NCBI GenBank assembly: GCA_964351365.1
Contig: CAYGNP010000016.1
Location: 1-60,820 of the forward strand
DNA from: UBA1672 sp964351365
Lineage (GTDB): Bacteria; Pseudomonadota; Alphaproteobacteria; Micavibrionales; Micavibrionaceae
DNA: 60,820 bases
Reading direction: 5' to 3'
Of the stretch, positions 33,360-41,452 are shown one piece after another (the stretch's first letter is position 1; each line of letters begins with the position of its first letter). The notes beneath the pieces were generated by a model, which did not search any database, was not told the origin of the DNA, and saw only the letters and a list, made by a program, of their open reading frames with translations. Both the position numbers and the translations under genes were made by a program.

Positions 33360-36092
33360 CTAAATTTTCCCATGGCACTGCTTGTATTTTTTTCCTGAAC
33401 CACATGGGCATGGGGCGTTACGTGGCGTTTTTCCCCATGTCTCTGGATCGTTCTTATCGAATTCCCGCCTTTGTGTGTAGGTAGTTATTCGCGGGCTGCT
33501 TTGAGGTTGTGGCTGAGGCTGCATGGCCGGATCAGTTCTGGTTTCCTGCATGCGCTCTGGTTTTGGTGCAAAGCGATCAGCCCCGATGGATAGGCTGGCG
33601 GTACCTTGCTCGATGTTAAACTCAACCATACTGAGGGTTTGTGTGATGGTTTCGCGCATATTCTCCAGCATTTGCTGGAACATTGCGAAGGCTTCGGTTT
33701 TATACTCGTTAAGCGGGTCTTTCTGGCCGAAAGCACGCAAGTTAATGCCCTGGCGGAGATGGTCGAGGTTGAGAAGGTGTTCTTTCCAATGTTGGTCGAG
33801 CATTTGAAGGACAATTGTTTTTTCAATTTTGCGCCATATATCCGAGCCGATATTTGCTTTTTTCTCCGCCATTTTTTTATCGGATTGTTCGATAAGGCGA
33901 TCCATTATTTCGGTGTCTGCGATGCCTTCTTCTTTTGCCCAGTCGGTGATGGGCAGTTGGAGGTTGAGCAGACGCAATGTTTCATTCTCGAGGGTTTGGA
34001 CATCCCATTGTTCGGCATATGTGCCTTCTGGGATGGTGCGCATGACCATGTCTTCGATGACGTCATGGCGCATGTCCTTGATCATGTCATCGAGGTTTTC
34101 GGCCACCATGATCTCGCGACGTTCTTCGTATATTTCTTTACGCTGGCCGTTCATTACGTCATCAAATTTGAGGAGGTTTTTGCGCATCTCAAAGTTCATT
34201 TGTTCGACCTTGCCCTGGGCCCGTTCAAGCATTTTGGAAATCCAGGGATGTTCGAGGGCTTCGCCTTCTTCGAGGCCGATGCGTTTATTTGCGAGCAAGC
34301 CTTCCAGCTGCGCGCCGGCGAAGATTCGAATAAGTTCGTCTTCAACGGAGAGAAAGAAAATTGAGGCACCGGGATCGCCCTGGCGTCCTGAACGGCCGCG
34401 GAGCTGATTATCGATACGCCGTGATTCGTGTCGCTCTGTGCCCACAATGAATAATCCGCCGGCTTCTTTAACACGTTCTTTATCAGCCTGGACTTCATCG
34501 ATGATTTTTTGTGCGGCTTGCCCTCTTTTTTCCTCATCCCATGAGGGTTCTATTTCTGCCTCTATGCGCATTTCATCATTGCCGCCAAGTTTGATGTCTG
34601 TTCCGCGACCGGCCATGTTTGTCGCAATAGTCACTGCGCCGGGGCGTCCAGCTTGGGCGACAATGTAGGCCTCGCGTTCGTGCTGGCGGGCGTTCAAAAC
34701 ATTATGGGGAATTTTTTCTTTTTTGAAGCGCGCGGAGAGTTGCTCTGATTTCTCAATTGAGACAGTTCCGACCAGGACGGGCTGCTCGCGCTCGTGGCAT
34801 TCTTTTACAAGCGCAACGATGGCGTCTTCTTTTTCGCGCAAGGATTTATAGATTTTATCGTCATGATCAATACGGGCCACAGGTGTATGAGTTGGTATTT
34901 GGATAACGCCGAGTTTATAGATTTCATAAAATTCAGCGGCCTCTGTCATTGCGGTTCCGGTCATTCCGGCCAGTTTCGGGTAGAGGCGGAAGTAATTCTG
35001 GAAGGTGATGGAGGCTAGGGTCTGGTTTTCATTTTGAATCTCAACGCCCTCCTTGGCTTCGATAGCTTGATGCAGGCCTTCTGATAATCTGCGGCCTTCC
35101 ATCATGCGACCAGTGAATTCATCGATCAGGATTACATGATCGTCTTTGACGATATAATCTTTTTCAGCCTGAAAAAGCGTATGTGCACGTAAAGCCTGAT
35201 TAACGTGATGAACGAGGGCAATGTTTTGCATATCATACATTGAGCCTTCGGTCAGAATACCGTGCTTGCGCAACAATTCTTCGACGTGTTCCTGTCCCTG
35301 TTCGTTCAGGACAACGCTTCGATGTTTTTCTTCCAGGTCGTAATCATCTTTGTTCAGATGCGGGATGATTTTATCAATAGCGTTATACATCTCCATATTG
35401 CCCTCTGAGGGGCCGGAGATAATCAACGGCGTGCGGGCTTCGTCGACAAGAATTGAGTCAACCTCATCAACTATGGCGTAGTTGAAGGGGCGCTGAACCA
35501 TTTGTTCAAGACTGAATTTCATGTTATCGCGCAGGTAGTCGAAGCCGAATTCGTTATTTGTGCCGTAGGTTACGTCACAGGCATAGGCTTTGCGGCGTGC
35601 GGCTTCGCTAAGGTTGTTTGTGATGCATCCGGTAGTAAGACCTAAAAAGCTGTAGACTTGTCCCATCCATTGCGAGTCGCGGAAAGCGAGATAGTCGTTA
35701 ACAGTTACGACGTGCACGCCTTTACCAGATAGGGCGTTCAAATATACAGGCATTGTGGCGACAAGGGTTTTACCTTCGCCTGTGCGCATTTCTGCGATTG
35801 TGCCCTGATTTAAAACAAGTCCACCCAGAATTTGAACATCATATGGCCATAGGCCAATCGCGCGCTTTGCAGCTTCACGAACGGTTGCGAAGGCTTCGTG
35901 CGTAATATCTTCCAGTTTTTCACCTTTTTCGAGACGTTCTTTGAATATTTGTGTTTGAGCGCGAAGTTCTACGTCGCTCATTGCGGCGAATTTTGGCTGC
36001 AAGGCGTTGATCTGCGGCACATGTTTTTGCAGTGATTTAAGTGCGCGATCATTCGAGGAGCCAAAAATTTTTGTTGCGAGGGCAAGTACCAT
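33360..36092 (-). CDS. secA: Preprotein translocase ATPase SecA
   Basis: Motor of the Sec export pathway. Walker A is MRTGEGKT near 102-109, the DEAD-like box is VDEVDSIL near 210, and the second nucleotide-binding half shows NMAGRGTDIKLGG and RGRSGRQGDPGAS. The helical scaffold contains MLDQHWKEHLLNLDHLRQGINLRAFGQKDP. A C-terminal linker leads to the zinc-binding SecB-interaction tail with Cys895, Cys897, Cys906 and His907. Length 910 aa is normal for alphaproteobacteria. It is divergent from the PpiC-type gene, with a good promoter between. Confidence 0.98.
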   Translation of the reverse strand: MVLALATKIFGSSNDRALKSLQKHVPQINALQPKFAAMSDVELRAQTQIFKERLEKGEKLEDITHEAFATVREAAKRAIGLWPYDVQILGGLVLNQGTIAEMRTGEGKTLVATMPVYLNALSGKGVHVVTVNDYLAFRDSQWMGQVYSFLGLTTGCITNNLSEAARRKAYACDVTYGTNNEFGFDYLRDNMKFSLEQMVQRPFNYAIVDEVDSILVDEARTPLIISGPSEGNMEMYNAIDKIIPHLNKDDYDLEEKHRSVVLNEQGQEHVEELLRKHGILTEGSMYDMQNIALVHHVNQALRAHTLFQAEKDYIVKDDHVILIDEFTGRMMEGRRLSEGLHQAIEAKEGVEIQNENQTLASITFQNYFRLYPKLAGMTGTAMTEAAEFYEIYKLGVIQIPTHTPVARIDHDDKIYKSLREKEDAIVALVKECHEREQPVLVGTVSIEKSEQLSARFKKEKIPHNVLNARQHEREAYIVAQAGRPGAVTIATNMAGRGTDIKLGGNDEMRIEAEIEPSWDEEKRGQAAQKIIDEVQADKERVKEAGGLFIVGTERHESRRIDNQLRGRSGRQGDPGASIFFLSVEDELIRIFAGAQLEGLLANKRIGLEEGEALEHPWISKMLERAQGKVEQMNFEMRKNLLKFDDVMNGQRKEIYEERREIMVAENLDDMIKDMRHDVIEDMVMRTIPEGTYAEQWDVQTLENETLRLLNLQLPITDWAKEEGIADTEIMDRLIEQSDKKMAEKKANIGSDIWRKIEKTIVLQMLDQHWKEHLLNLDHLRQGINLRAFGQKDPLNEYKTEAFAMFQQMLENMRETITQTLSMVEFNIEQGTASLSIGADRFAPKPERMQETRTDPAMQPQPQPQSSPRITTYTQRREFDKNDPETWGKTPRNAPCPCGSGKKYKQCHGKI

Positions 36093-36121
36093 AATATTCC
36101 TTAAAAAAACGTGGGTATCAT

Positions 36122-36150
36122 CATATAATCCTCAAAAGACGATGCGTCAA
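36122..36150 (-). promoter_or_regulatory. Sigma70-type promoter for secA
   Basis: On the minus strand, TTGACG (36145-36150) and TATATG (36122-36127) are separated by 17 bp. The start site would be near 36115, about 23 bases before the secA ATG. Confidence 0.5.
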
Positions 36151-36153
36151 TAA

Positions 36154-36173
36154 AAGCTCTGTGGGTAGAGCTT
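36154..36173. promoter_or_regulatory. Perfect 7-bp inverted repeat between secA and ppiC-type gene
   Basis: AAGCTCT-GTGGGT-AGAGCTT, a 7-6-7 dyad just upstream of the secA -35 box. There is no T-run, so an operator or binding site is more likely than a terminator. No regulator is known. Confidence 0.35.
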
Positions 36174-36251
36174 ATATTATGTGTTGAAAAGAGTATATTG
36201 CTTCGCTAGTGTCAGACATTATTAGTATTTTGTAACGCAGACGAGGATAAT

Positions 36252-37322
36252 ATGTTGTATCATGGAAATTCAGAAAAAAGTTTTATCGCCAGTGAGAAAG
36301 GCGGTGCTACCGGGATCGCTCTGATGGCAATAGTCTTTGTTGCAACTGCTATCGGGTTTTATATGTTGGGTCAAAAGGGTGCTCTGAATTCATATGTTCC
36401 TCCAGTTTCCGGGGGGTCTGAAAATTCTAATATTGTTAATAAGCAGGATGCGGACCCCAAGCTCAATCCGGTTGTCGCAATTGTCGATGGTGAGAAGATC
36501 AGACGGCAGGATGTTATTGATCTTGTGAATACTATGCCGGCACAAATGCGCCAAATACCGATGGAGCAGCTTTTGCCGATGGCGTTTGAACAATTGATTA
36601 ATAATAAGGTTATTGATGATCGTGCACAGGTTGCTGGTCTTGAGAATGATCCTGAGGTTGTAAAGCAGTTGGATAGAACCAAAAATCAGTTAATTCGGGG
36701 ACGTTTTCTTGAGAAAAAAATTGATGAGCGTTTGACCGATGAGCGATTGAAAGAAAGCTATGATGCTTATGTCGCTGGTTTCCCGAAGGCAGAGGAAGTA
36801 AGGGCTGCACATATTCTTGTTGATGATGAGAAAACAGCAAAAGATGTTATAAAGAAGTTAAATGCTGGTGGTGAGTTTGCTTCTCTTGCGCAGGAATATT
36901 CTAAAGATGGTTCTGCTGAAAATGGTGGTTTTCTTGGATATTTTACAGAGAATGAGGTGGTTCCCGAATTTGCAAAAGCAGCATTTTCAACAGAGATTGG
37001 CACCTACACCAAGCAACCGGTAAAATCTCAGTTTGGGTATCATATTATCAAGGTGGAAGAAAAGCGTGTTCGCCCGCCTGCTCCATTTGAAGAGGTTCAA
37101 TCTTTCTTAAAACAGGAGCTACAGCGCGGCATTTTGAATGACGTGATTTCAGATCTTAAATCTAATGCCAAGATTGAGCGTTTTGATATTAATGGTAATC
37201 CTATACCAGACGAGCAGGAGCCTGCTGCGGGTGAGGATGCTCAAGATCAGGATGCTCAGGAAGCTGAATCTGAACAAGATCAGGTTCAGGGCGAGAGCGC
37301 CGATAAACCTGCTGAAGAGTGA
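36252..37322 (+). CDS. Parvulin-type peptidylprolyl isomerase (PpiC/SurA-like)
   Basis: Periplasmic folding factor anchored by an N-terminal helix (about 18-38, GIALMAIVFVATAIGFYML). A SurA-N-like helical region (about 60-170) precedes one PpiC rotamase domain (about 180-275: RAAHILVDDEKTAKDVI, FASLAQEYSKDGSAENGGFLGYF, GYHIIKVEEKR). The C-terminal tail (about 315-356) is Glu/Gln/Asp-rich and low in complexity. GAGG lies five bases before the ATG. In related genomes argJ usually follows; here a Nudix gene follows directly after 6 bp. Confidence 0.92.
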   Translation: MLYHGNSEKSFIASEKGGATGIALMAIVFVATAIGFYMLGQKGALNSYVPPVSGGSENSNIVNKQDADPKLNPVVAIVDGEKIRRQDVIDLVNTMPAQMRQIPMEQLLPMAFEQLINNKVIDDRAQVAGLENDPEVVKQLDRTKNQLIRGRFLEKKIDERLTDERLKESYDAYVAGFPKAEEVRAAHILVDDEKTAKDVIKKLNAGGEFASLAQEYSKDGSAENGGFLGYFTENEVVPEFAKAAFSTEIGTYTKQPVKSQFGYHIIKVEEKRVRPPAPFEEVQSFLKQELQRGILNDVISDLKSNAKIERFDINGNPIPDEQEPAAGEDAQDQDAQEAESEQDQVQGESADKPAEE

Positions 37323-37328
37323 TTTAGC

Positions 37329-37778
37329 ATGAATTGTTCTGAGGCTCTCCTGTTGCCCATGCCGGAGAGCCCATCAGGTTTACCTATAGTTTTTGTTGCG
37401 GCTGCAGCTCTTGTGGATGAGCACTCCAGGGTTTTGTTGGCACAACGCCCAGTTGGTAAATCTATGGCCGGTTTGTGGGAGTTTCCAGGGGGCAAGGTTC
37501 AGGAGGGTGAGAGCCCAGAGTTTGCCCTGATGCGTGAGTTGCATGAAGAGCTTGGGATTGAAACGCGGGAGTGTTGTTTTTCCCCTATCGGATTTGCCTC
37601 TCATGCTTATTCAGATTTTCACCTTTTGATGCCGCTTTTTGTGTGTCGCGTTTGGCGCGGGGAAATCCGTGCGATGGAGGGTCAGAAATTTGAGTGGGTT
37701 TTGCCACAAGATATGTATGAATATCCTATGCCTGAGGCGGATATTCCCCTTATTTATCAATTGCGCGATCATCTTTAG
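37329..37778 (+). CDS. Nudix hydrolase (MutT-like, 8-oxo-dGTP diphosphatase type)
   Basis: The Nudix box is complete: GGKVQEGE ... RELHEELG at residues 54-76, including the metal-binding REXXEE glutamates. The GLWEFPGG opening and the QRPVGKSMAG segment are as in MutT, which removes oxidised guanine nucleotides. Length is 149 aa. It sits between the PpiC-type gene and a methyltransferase, all on one strand with short gaps, so the three are probably co-transcribed. Confidence 0.92.
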   Translation: MNCSEALLLPMPESPSGLPIVFVAAAALVDEHSRVLLAQRPVGKSMAGLWEFPGGKVQEGESPEFALMRELHEELGIETRECCFSPIGFASHAYSDFHLLMPLFVCRVWRGEIRAMEGQKFEWVLPQDMYEYPMPEADIPLIYQLRDHL

Positions 37779-37795
37779 TGGCATAGCATGTCTGT

Positions 37796-38593
37796 ATGCA
37801 AAGTGTGATCCATGATTTTCGTAAATTTTATTCCAGTGATATCGGGCTAATTGCTAAAGATATTATATCTTTGCGCATTCGTGAGTTTTGGCCGGATTTG
37901 AGGGGCTTAAGGGTTGGAGGATTTGGTTATGCTGCGCCGTATTTAGATGTTTTTTGTTGCGATAAGCCTGAGCGTGTCTGTGCCATGATGCCTGTTGCCC
38001 TGGGTATTGCGTCCTGGCCTGTCGGGGATAAGAACTCCAGTTTTTTATGCGAAGAGGGGCGTGTTCCTTTAGAGAATGCATCGGTTGATCGAATATTGCT
38101 TATGCATTATTTGGAGAATTGCGCCGATATTAATGCTGCTTTGCGTGAGGTTTGGCGTGTTCTTAAGCCTAATGGACGGCTGCTTGTTGTGGTTCCAAAC
38201 CGGATGGGGGCCTGGGCGCATGCGGAGTGGTCACCTTTTGGGCAGGGCACGCCTTATACGATTTCGCAGCTGTGTAGCGTTTTACAAGCCAGTCAGTTTA
38301 TTCACGAGAATCACAAGGGGGGGCTTTTTATGCTGCCTATCCCCGATTCTCCGGTGATGATGAAGGCTTCGCGTGTTATTGAGCGTATGGGTAATACGTT
38401 TTTACCTTTTGTCGCGGGTGTTCATATTGTGGAGTTTAGTAAGCAGATTTATGCGCGTGCGGATCAAGGGGGGTCGGGTTCTGCGGTTGTTACCAAAACA
38501 AAGCAGATGTTGGGCGCCAAGCCTGCTGTGGCGCCGCAAAATTTTAAAGCATCACGATGCCGAGCGGATCGTTTGGATCAACACCATCCATGA
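37796..38593 (+). CDS. Class I SAM-dependent methyltransferase
   Basis: Methyltransferase_11-like domain. The SAM-binding glycine-rich strand is degraded (LRVGGFGYAAPYLDVF). A conserved LENASVDRILLMHYLENCADINAALREVWRVLKPNGRLLVVVPN block at about 97-140 is the family hallmark. The last 17 codons are antisense to the end of the homoserine acyltransferase gene (50-bp overlap). Related alphaproteobacteria keep this gene next to a glyoxalase II and the chorismate mutase. Substrate unknown. Confidence 0.82.
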   Translation: MQSVIHDFRKFYSSDIGLIAKDIISLRIREFWPDLRGLRVGGFGYAAPYLDVFCCDKPERVCAMMPVALGIASWPVGDKNSSFLCEEGRVPLENASVDRILLMHYLENCADINAALREVWRVLKPNGRLLVVVPNRMGAWAHAEWSPFGQGTPYTISQLCSVLQASQFIHENHKGGLFMLPIPDSPVMMKASRVIERMGNTFLPFVAGVHIVEFSKQIYARADQGGSGSAVVTKTKQMLGAKPAVAPQNFKASRCRADRLDQHHP

Positions 38594-39560
38594 ATTGCTT
38601 CTGCCGGTCAGCGTTTGTTGTTTGGTATACAAGGCCAATCCAGCTCGCGATAATGCTGCGGGCGCTGTCTGTCCATGTGTTTTCAATGTTTGCGGTGAGT
38701 TTATCGATGTCTGATAAATCAACTTTTTCAGCCGGAAAGTAGTTTTCTGGCCGTGGCGGGGGTGATGCCAGTTCGCCTGATTCAAAGCGTTTTACTTCGC
38801 GTTGATATTCTTTCAGCAGGCTGATGGCATCATACTCGGGGTGGCCTTGCATGCAGACAAGGCGGAATCCGTCAGGGCTTACGGTGATATGTGCGCCTGC
38901 ATCTTCACTGGCGATCAGGGTTTTCATGCCTGCTTGCTTGAATTGGGCGGGAGATATTGAGTTAAATCGCGAATGGGGGACGTCAAAAACAGTGTTCATG
39001 TTTCGAACGAGAGGGTGCGTGCGATCGACTACGCGGTGTTTGTATACGCCCCATAATTTACCATTAGGCAGGGGGCTTCGTTTTTGCCCATATTTTGATT
39101 GCATAACGGCGTGTGTGGCAAGGCACGAGCATAATGTTGAGGTGACGTTTTCCCACGCCCAGCCAAGAACATTTTGTAAGGGGTTCCAGAAGGGTTCAAG
39201 CTCTAAATCTGGTTTTGAGACGTTTGCGCCGGTAATAATCAACGCATCGAGGCCGTCTTTTTGGAGTTGTTCGAAGGGCTCGTAATATTCATTTATGTAG
39301 GATTTTGTTTCTGCACTGCGTTCCAGCTCGGGCAGGGTAAAGGGGTGGATGTAAAGCTGTGCGATCTGGTTACTTTCCCCGACAAGGCGGAAAAACTGGC
39401 GCTCTGTGGCTTCAAGCGCTGCGTCTGGCATCATGTTGAGCAGGCCAACGTGCATTTCCCGGATATCTTGATGCTGTGCACGTTCGGGCGGCAATATTGT
39501 TCGCCCCTCCTTTTTGAGGCGCTCGAAGGTTGGCAGGTTTTTATAGGCGACTAAAGGCAT
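38544..39560 (-). CDS. metA: Homoserine O-succinyltransferase-family (HTS) enzyme
   Basis: Acylates homoserine at the start of methionine synthesis. MetA-type glutamine-amidotransferase-like fold: LNMMPDAALEATERQFFRL, LDALIITGANVSKPDLELEPFW, the nucleophile in CSCLATHAV (Cys146), LWGVYKHRV, VPHSRFN and the catalytic His-Glu pair in QGHPEYDA. The SCLATHA form is the variant seen in a group of proteobacterial homoserine succinyltransferases. Whether it uses succinyl- or acetyl-CoA cannot be read off. Length 338 aa. Confidence 0.87.
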   Translation of the reverse strand: MPLVAYKNLPTFERLKKEGRTILPPERAQHQDIREMHVGLLNMMPDAALEATERQFFRLVGESNQIAQLYIHPFTLPELERSAETKSYINEYYEPFEQLQKDGLDALIITGANVSKPDLELEPFWNPLQNVLGWAWENVTSTLCSCLATHAVMQSKYGQKRSPLPNGKLWGVYKHRVVDRTHPLVRNMNTVFDVPHSRFNSISPAQFKQAGMKTLIASEDAGAHITVSPDGFRLVCMQGHPEYDAISLLKEYQREVKRFESGELASPPPRPENYFPAEKVDLSDIDKLTANIENTWTDSARSIIASWIGLVYQTTNADRQKQFMDGVDPNDPLGIVML

Positions 39561-39642
39561 AAGCTTTAACTTCTATTTGATTTCCGCGTGATCAAGATGT
39601 ATTACAAACGTCTAGAGTTTTAAGTTAGGCGAAATAGAGCGA

Positions 39643-40533
39643 ATGTCAAAAACATTAAGTGAGATCAGAGAAAAAATCGATTCAATTGACAATCAGGTTC
39701 ATGATTTGTTGATGGAGCGTGCCGGGCTGGTTTCATCAGTGGCCAGCGCGAAGAAAGAGGGCGGTATGCAGATAGTTCAGCCTGCGCGCGAAGCCCGCAT
39801 GATGCGGCGTTTGCTGGGCCGGCACAGTGGGCCGTTGCCGCGCGCGACCATTATTCGTATCTGGCGTGAGCTTGTGGGCTCTGTTGCTTTGTTGCAAACG
39901 GGGTTGAGCGTTGTTGTGCCGGGCACTGCCGATCATGGCGCGGCTTGGGATATGGCAAAAGATTATTTCGGCAGTTCTGTGCCGATGAAAACCGTGCCGC
40001 AGCCGCATAATGCCATTGTTGATGTGATGAATGATGATGCGTCCTTTGCGGTGATGCCCTGGCCGGAGCTGGATGAGCTTAACCCCTGGTGGAGCGCGTT
40101 GTTTAGTGGGCAGGAGGGTACGCATCTCTCTGTTATTTGCGCTTTGCCGTATGGGAAGAACAAGCCGAACGATACGGGCGTTTTTGAGCGGGCGATGGTT
40201 GTATCTAAAATTGATTTTATGCCTTCAGATGATGATGTCACGGTTGTTGGACTTGAGTTGAGCGGTGATATCAGCCGGGCGCGGGTTATGGATCTGGTGG
40301 CGCAGCAGCAATTTGATGTTGTGAATTTGTATCGCGGGGGCGTTCCGGATAAACGCGGGACGAAATTATTCCTTCTTGAAGTGCGGGGATTTTATGATGA
40401 TGGGTCAGAGGATCTTGCGCGTTTAGTTGAGGCTTTGGGCAAGAGCTGCACCTATTGTTCTGTCGTCGGCGGGTATCCGGTGATACCGGGACAGTCACAA
40501 AGCATTGATGCCGCTCAAGATGATGCGGCCTAA
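39643..40533 (+). CDS. AroQ-type chorismate mutase with long C-terminal domain
   Basis: The N-terminal chorismate mutase (about 1-92) has the three-helix AroQ layout: LSEIREKIDSIDNQVHDLLMER, VASAKKEGG, PAREARMMRRLL and ATIIRIWRELVGS. It converts chorismate to prephenate. The C-terminal 200 residues have no clear catalytic motif; the part near 190-280 (TVVGLELSGDISRARVMDLV ... YCSVVGGYPVIPG) resembles a degenerate ACT-like regulatory fold, as in alphaproteobacterial chorismate mutases of about 290 aa. A TyrC-type gene follows 46 bp later. The aminotransferase hisC often found between them is absent. Confidence 0.85.
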   Translation: MSKTLSEIREKIDSIDNQVHDLLMERAGLVSSVASAKKEGGMQIVQPAREARMMRRLLGRHSGPLPRATIIRIWRELVGSVALLQTGLSVVVPGTADHGAAWDMAKDYFGSSVPMKTVPQPHNAIVDVMNDDASFAVMPWPELDELNPWWSALFSGQEGTHLSVICALPYGKNKPNDTGVFERAMVVSKIDFMPSDDDVTVVGLELSGDISRARVMDLVAQQQFDVVNLYRGGVPDKRGTKLFLLEVRGFYDDGSEDLARLVEALGKSCTYCSVVGGYPVIPGQSQSIDAAQDDAA

Positions 40534-40579
40534 AGATACAAAAAACAGATTCACAATTTTTTTATAAAGAGATATTGTT

Positions 40580-41452
40580 ATGATTGAAAATATCACCATT
40601 ATTGGCATGGGGCTTATTGGCTCATCGCTGGCGCGAAATATTAAGACACATAAATTTGCAAACACACTGATTGCAGCGGATATTAATTCAGATGTTTGCA
40701 AAATTGTTGAAAATTTAGGCATTTCAGATTTTGTAACAGATGATTTAGCACAAAGTGTGCAGAACGCCGATATGGTCATATTGGCCGTACCTGTGGGGGC
40801 AATTGAGGCGGTTGGGCGTGTTATTGCGCCGCATTTGAAAGATGGCGTAATCCTGACGGACACGGGATCCGTTAAGGGTGCTGTTATTAAGGCGCTTAAG
40901 CCGTTTTGTAGGCCGGGCATTGAGCTGGTGCCGGCGCATCCCATTGCGGGAACAGAGTTTTCTGGGCCGGAGGCTGGTTTTCTTGAGCTGTTTCAAGGGC
41001 GCTGGTGTATTTTAACGCCGTTGCCGGAGACGAGCATCAGAGCGGTTGAGCATGTTACAAAGCTCTGGGAGGCTTGCGGTAGCATGGTTGAAATTATGGA
41101 CCCGGCGCATCATGATTTGGTGCTAGGGATTACATCGCATCTGCCGCATTTGATCGCCTATACGATTGTCGGCACGGCGACGGATATGGAAGATGATATT
41201 AAATCCGAGGTTGTTAAATTTTCAGCTTCGGGCTTTCGTGATTTTACACGGATTGCTGCGTCTGATCCGGTGATGTGGCGGGACGTGTTTTTGAATAATA
41301 AAGACGCTGTGCTTGAGGTGCTTCAGCGCTTTACTGAAGACTTGACCGCTTTGCAGCGTGCAATCCGCAAGGAGGACGGGGATTATCTTTATCAACGGTT
41401 TACGGATACGCGCAAAATCAGGAAAGACATTATTGAGCAGGGGCAGGCTTGA
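40580..41452 (+). CDS. tyrC: Prephenate/arogenate dehydrogenase
   Basis: NAD(P)-dependent decarboxylating dehydrogenase of tyrosine synthesis. The N-terminal Rossmann motif is IIGMGLIGSSLAR at 8-20; then LTDTGSVKG near 92, and the catalytic His in VPAHPIAGTEFSGPEAG near 117. A helical C-terminal dimerisation domain includes SHLPHLIAYTIVG and SGFRDFTRIAASDPVMWRD. Length 290 aa. It is downstream of the chorismate mutase and overlaps the convergent PlsC-DUF2125 gene by 23 bp. Confidence 0.93.
   Translation: MIENITIIGMGLIGSSLARNIKTHKFANTLIAADINSDVCKIVENLGISDFVTDDLAQSVQNADMVILAVPVGAIEAVGRVIAPHLKDGVILTDTGSVKGAVIKALKPFCRPGIELVPAHPIAGTEFSGPEAGFLELFQGRWCILTPLPETSIRAVEHVTKLWEACGSMVEIMDPAHHDLVLGITSHLPHLIAYTIVGTATDMEDDIKSEVVKFSASGFRDFTRIAASDPVMWRDVFLNNKDAVLEVLQRFTEDLTALQRAIRKEDGDYLYQRFTDTRKIRKDIIEQGQA

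Noticed and set aside
34444..34668. Open frames of 60-250 codons antisense to secA, cobT, hisS and other long genes
   Set aside because: They mirror conserved coding regions in other frames and show no family motifs, start signals or promoters.
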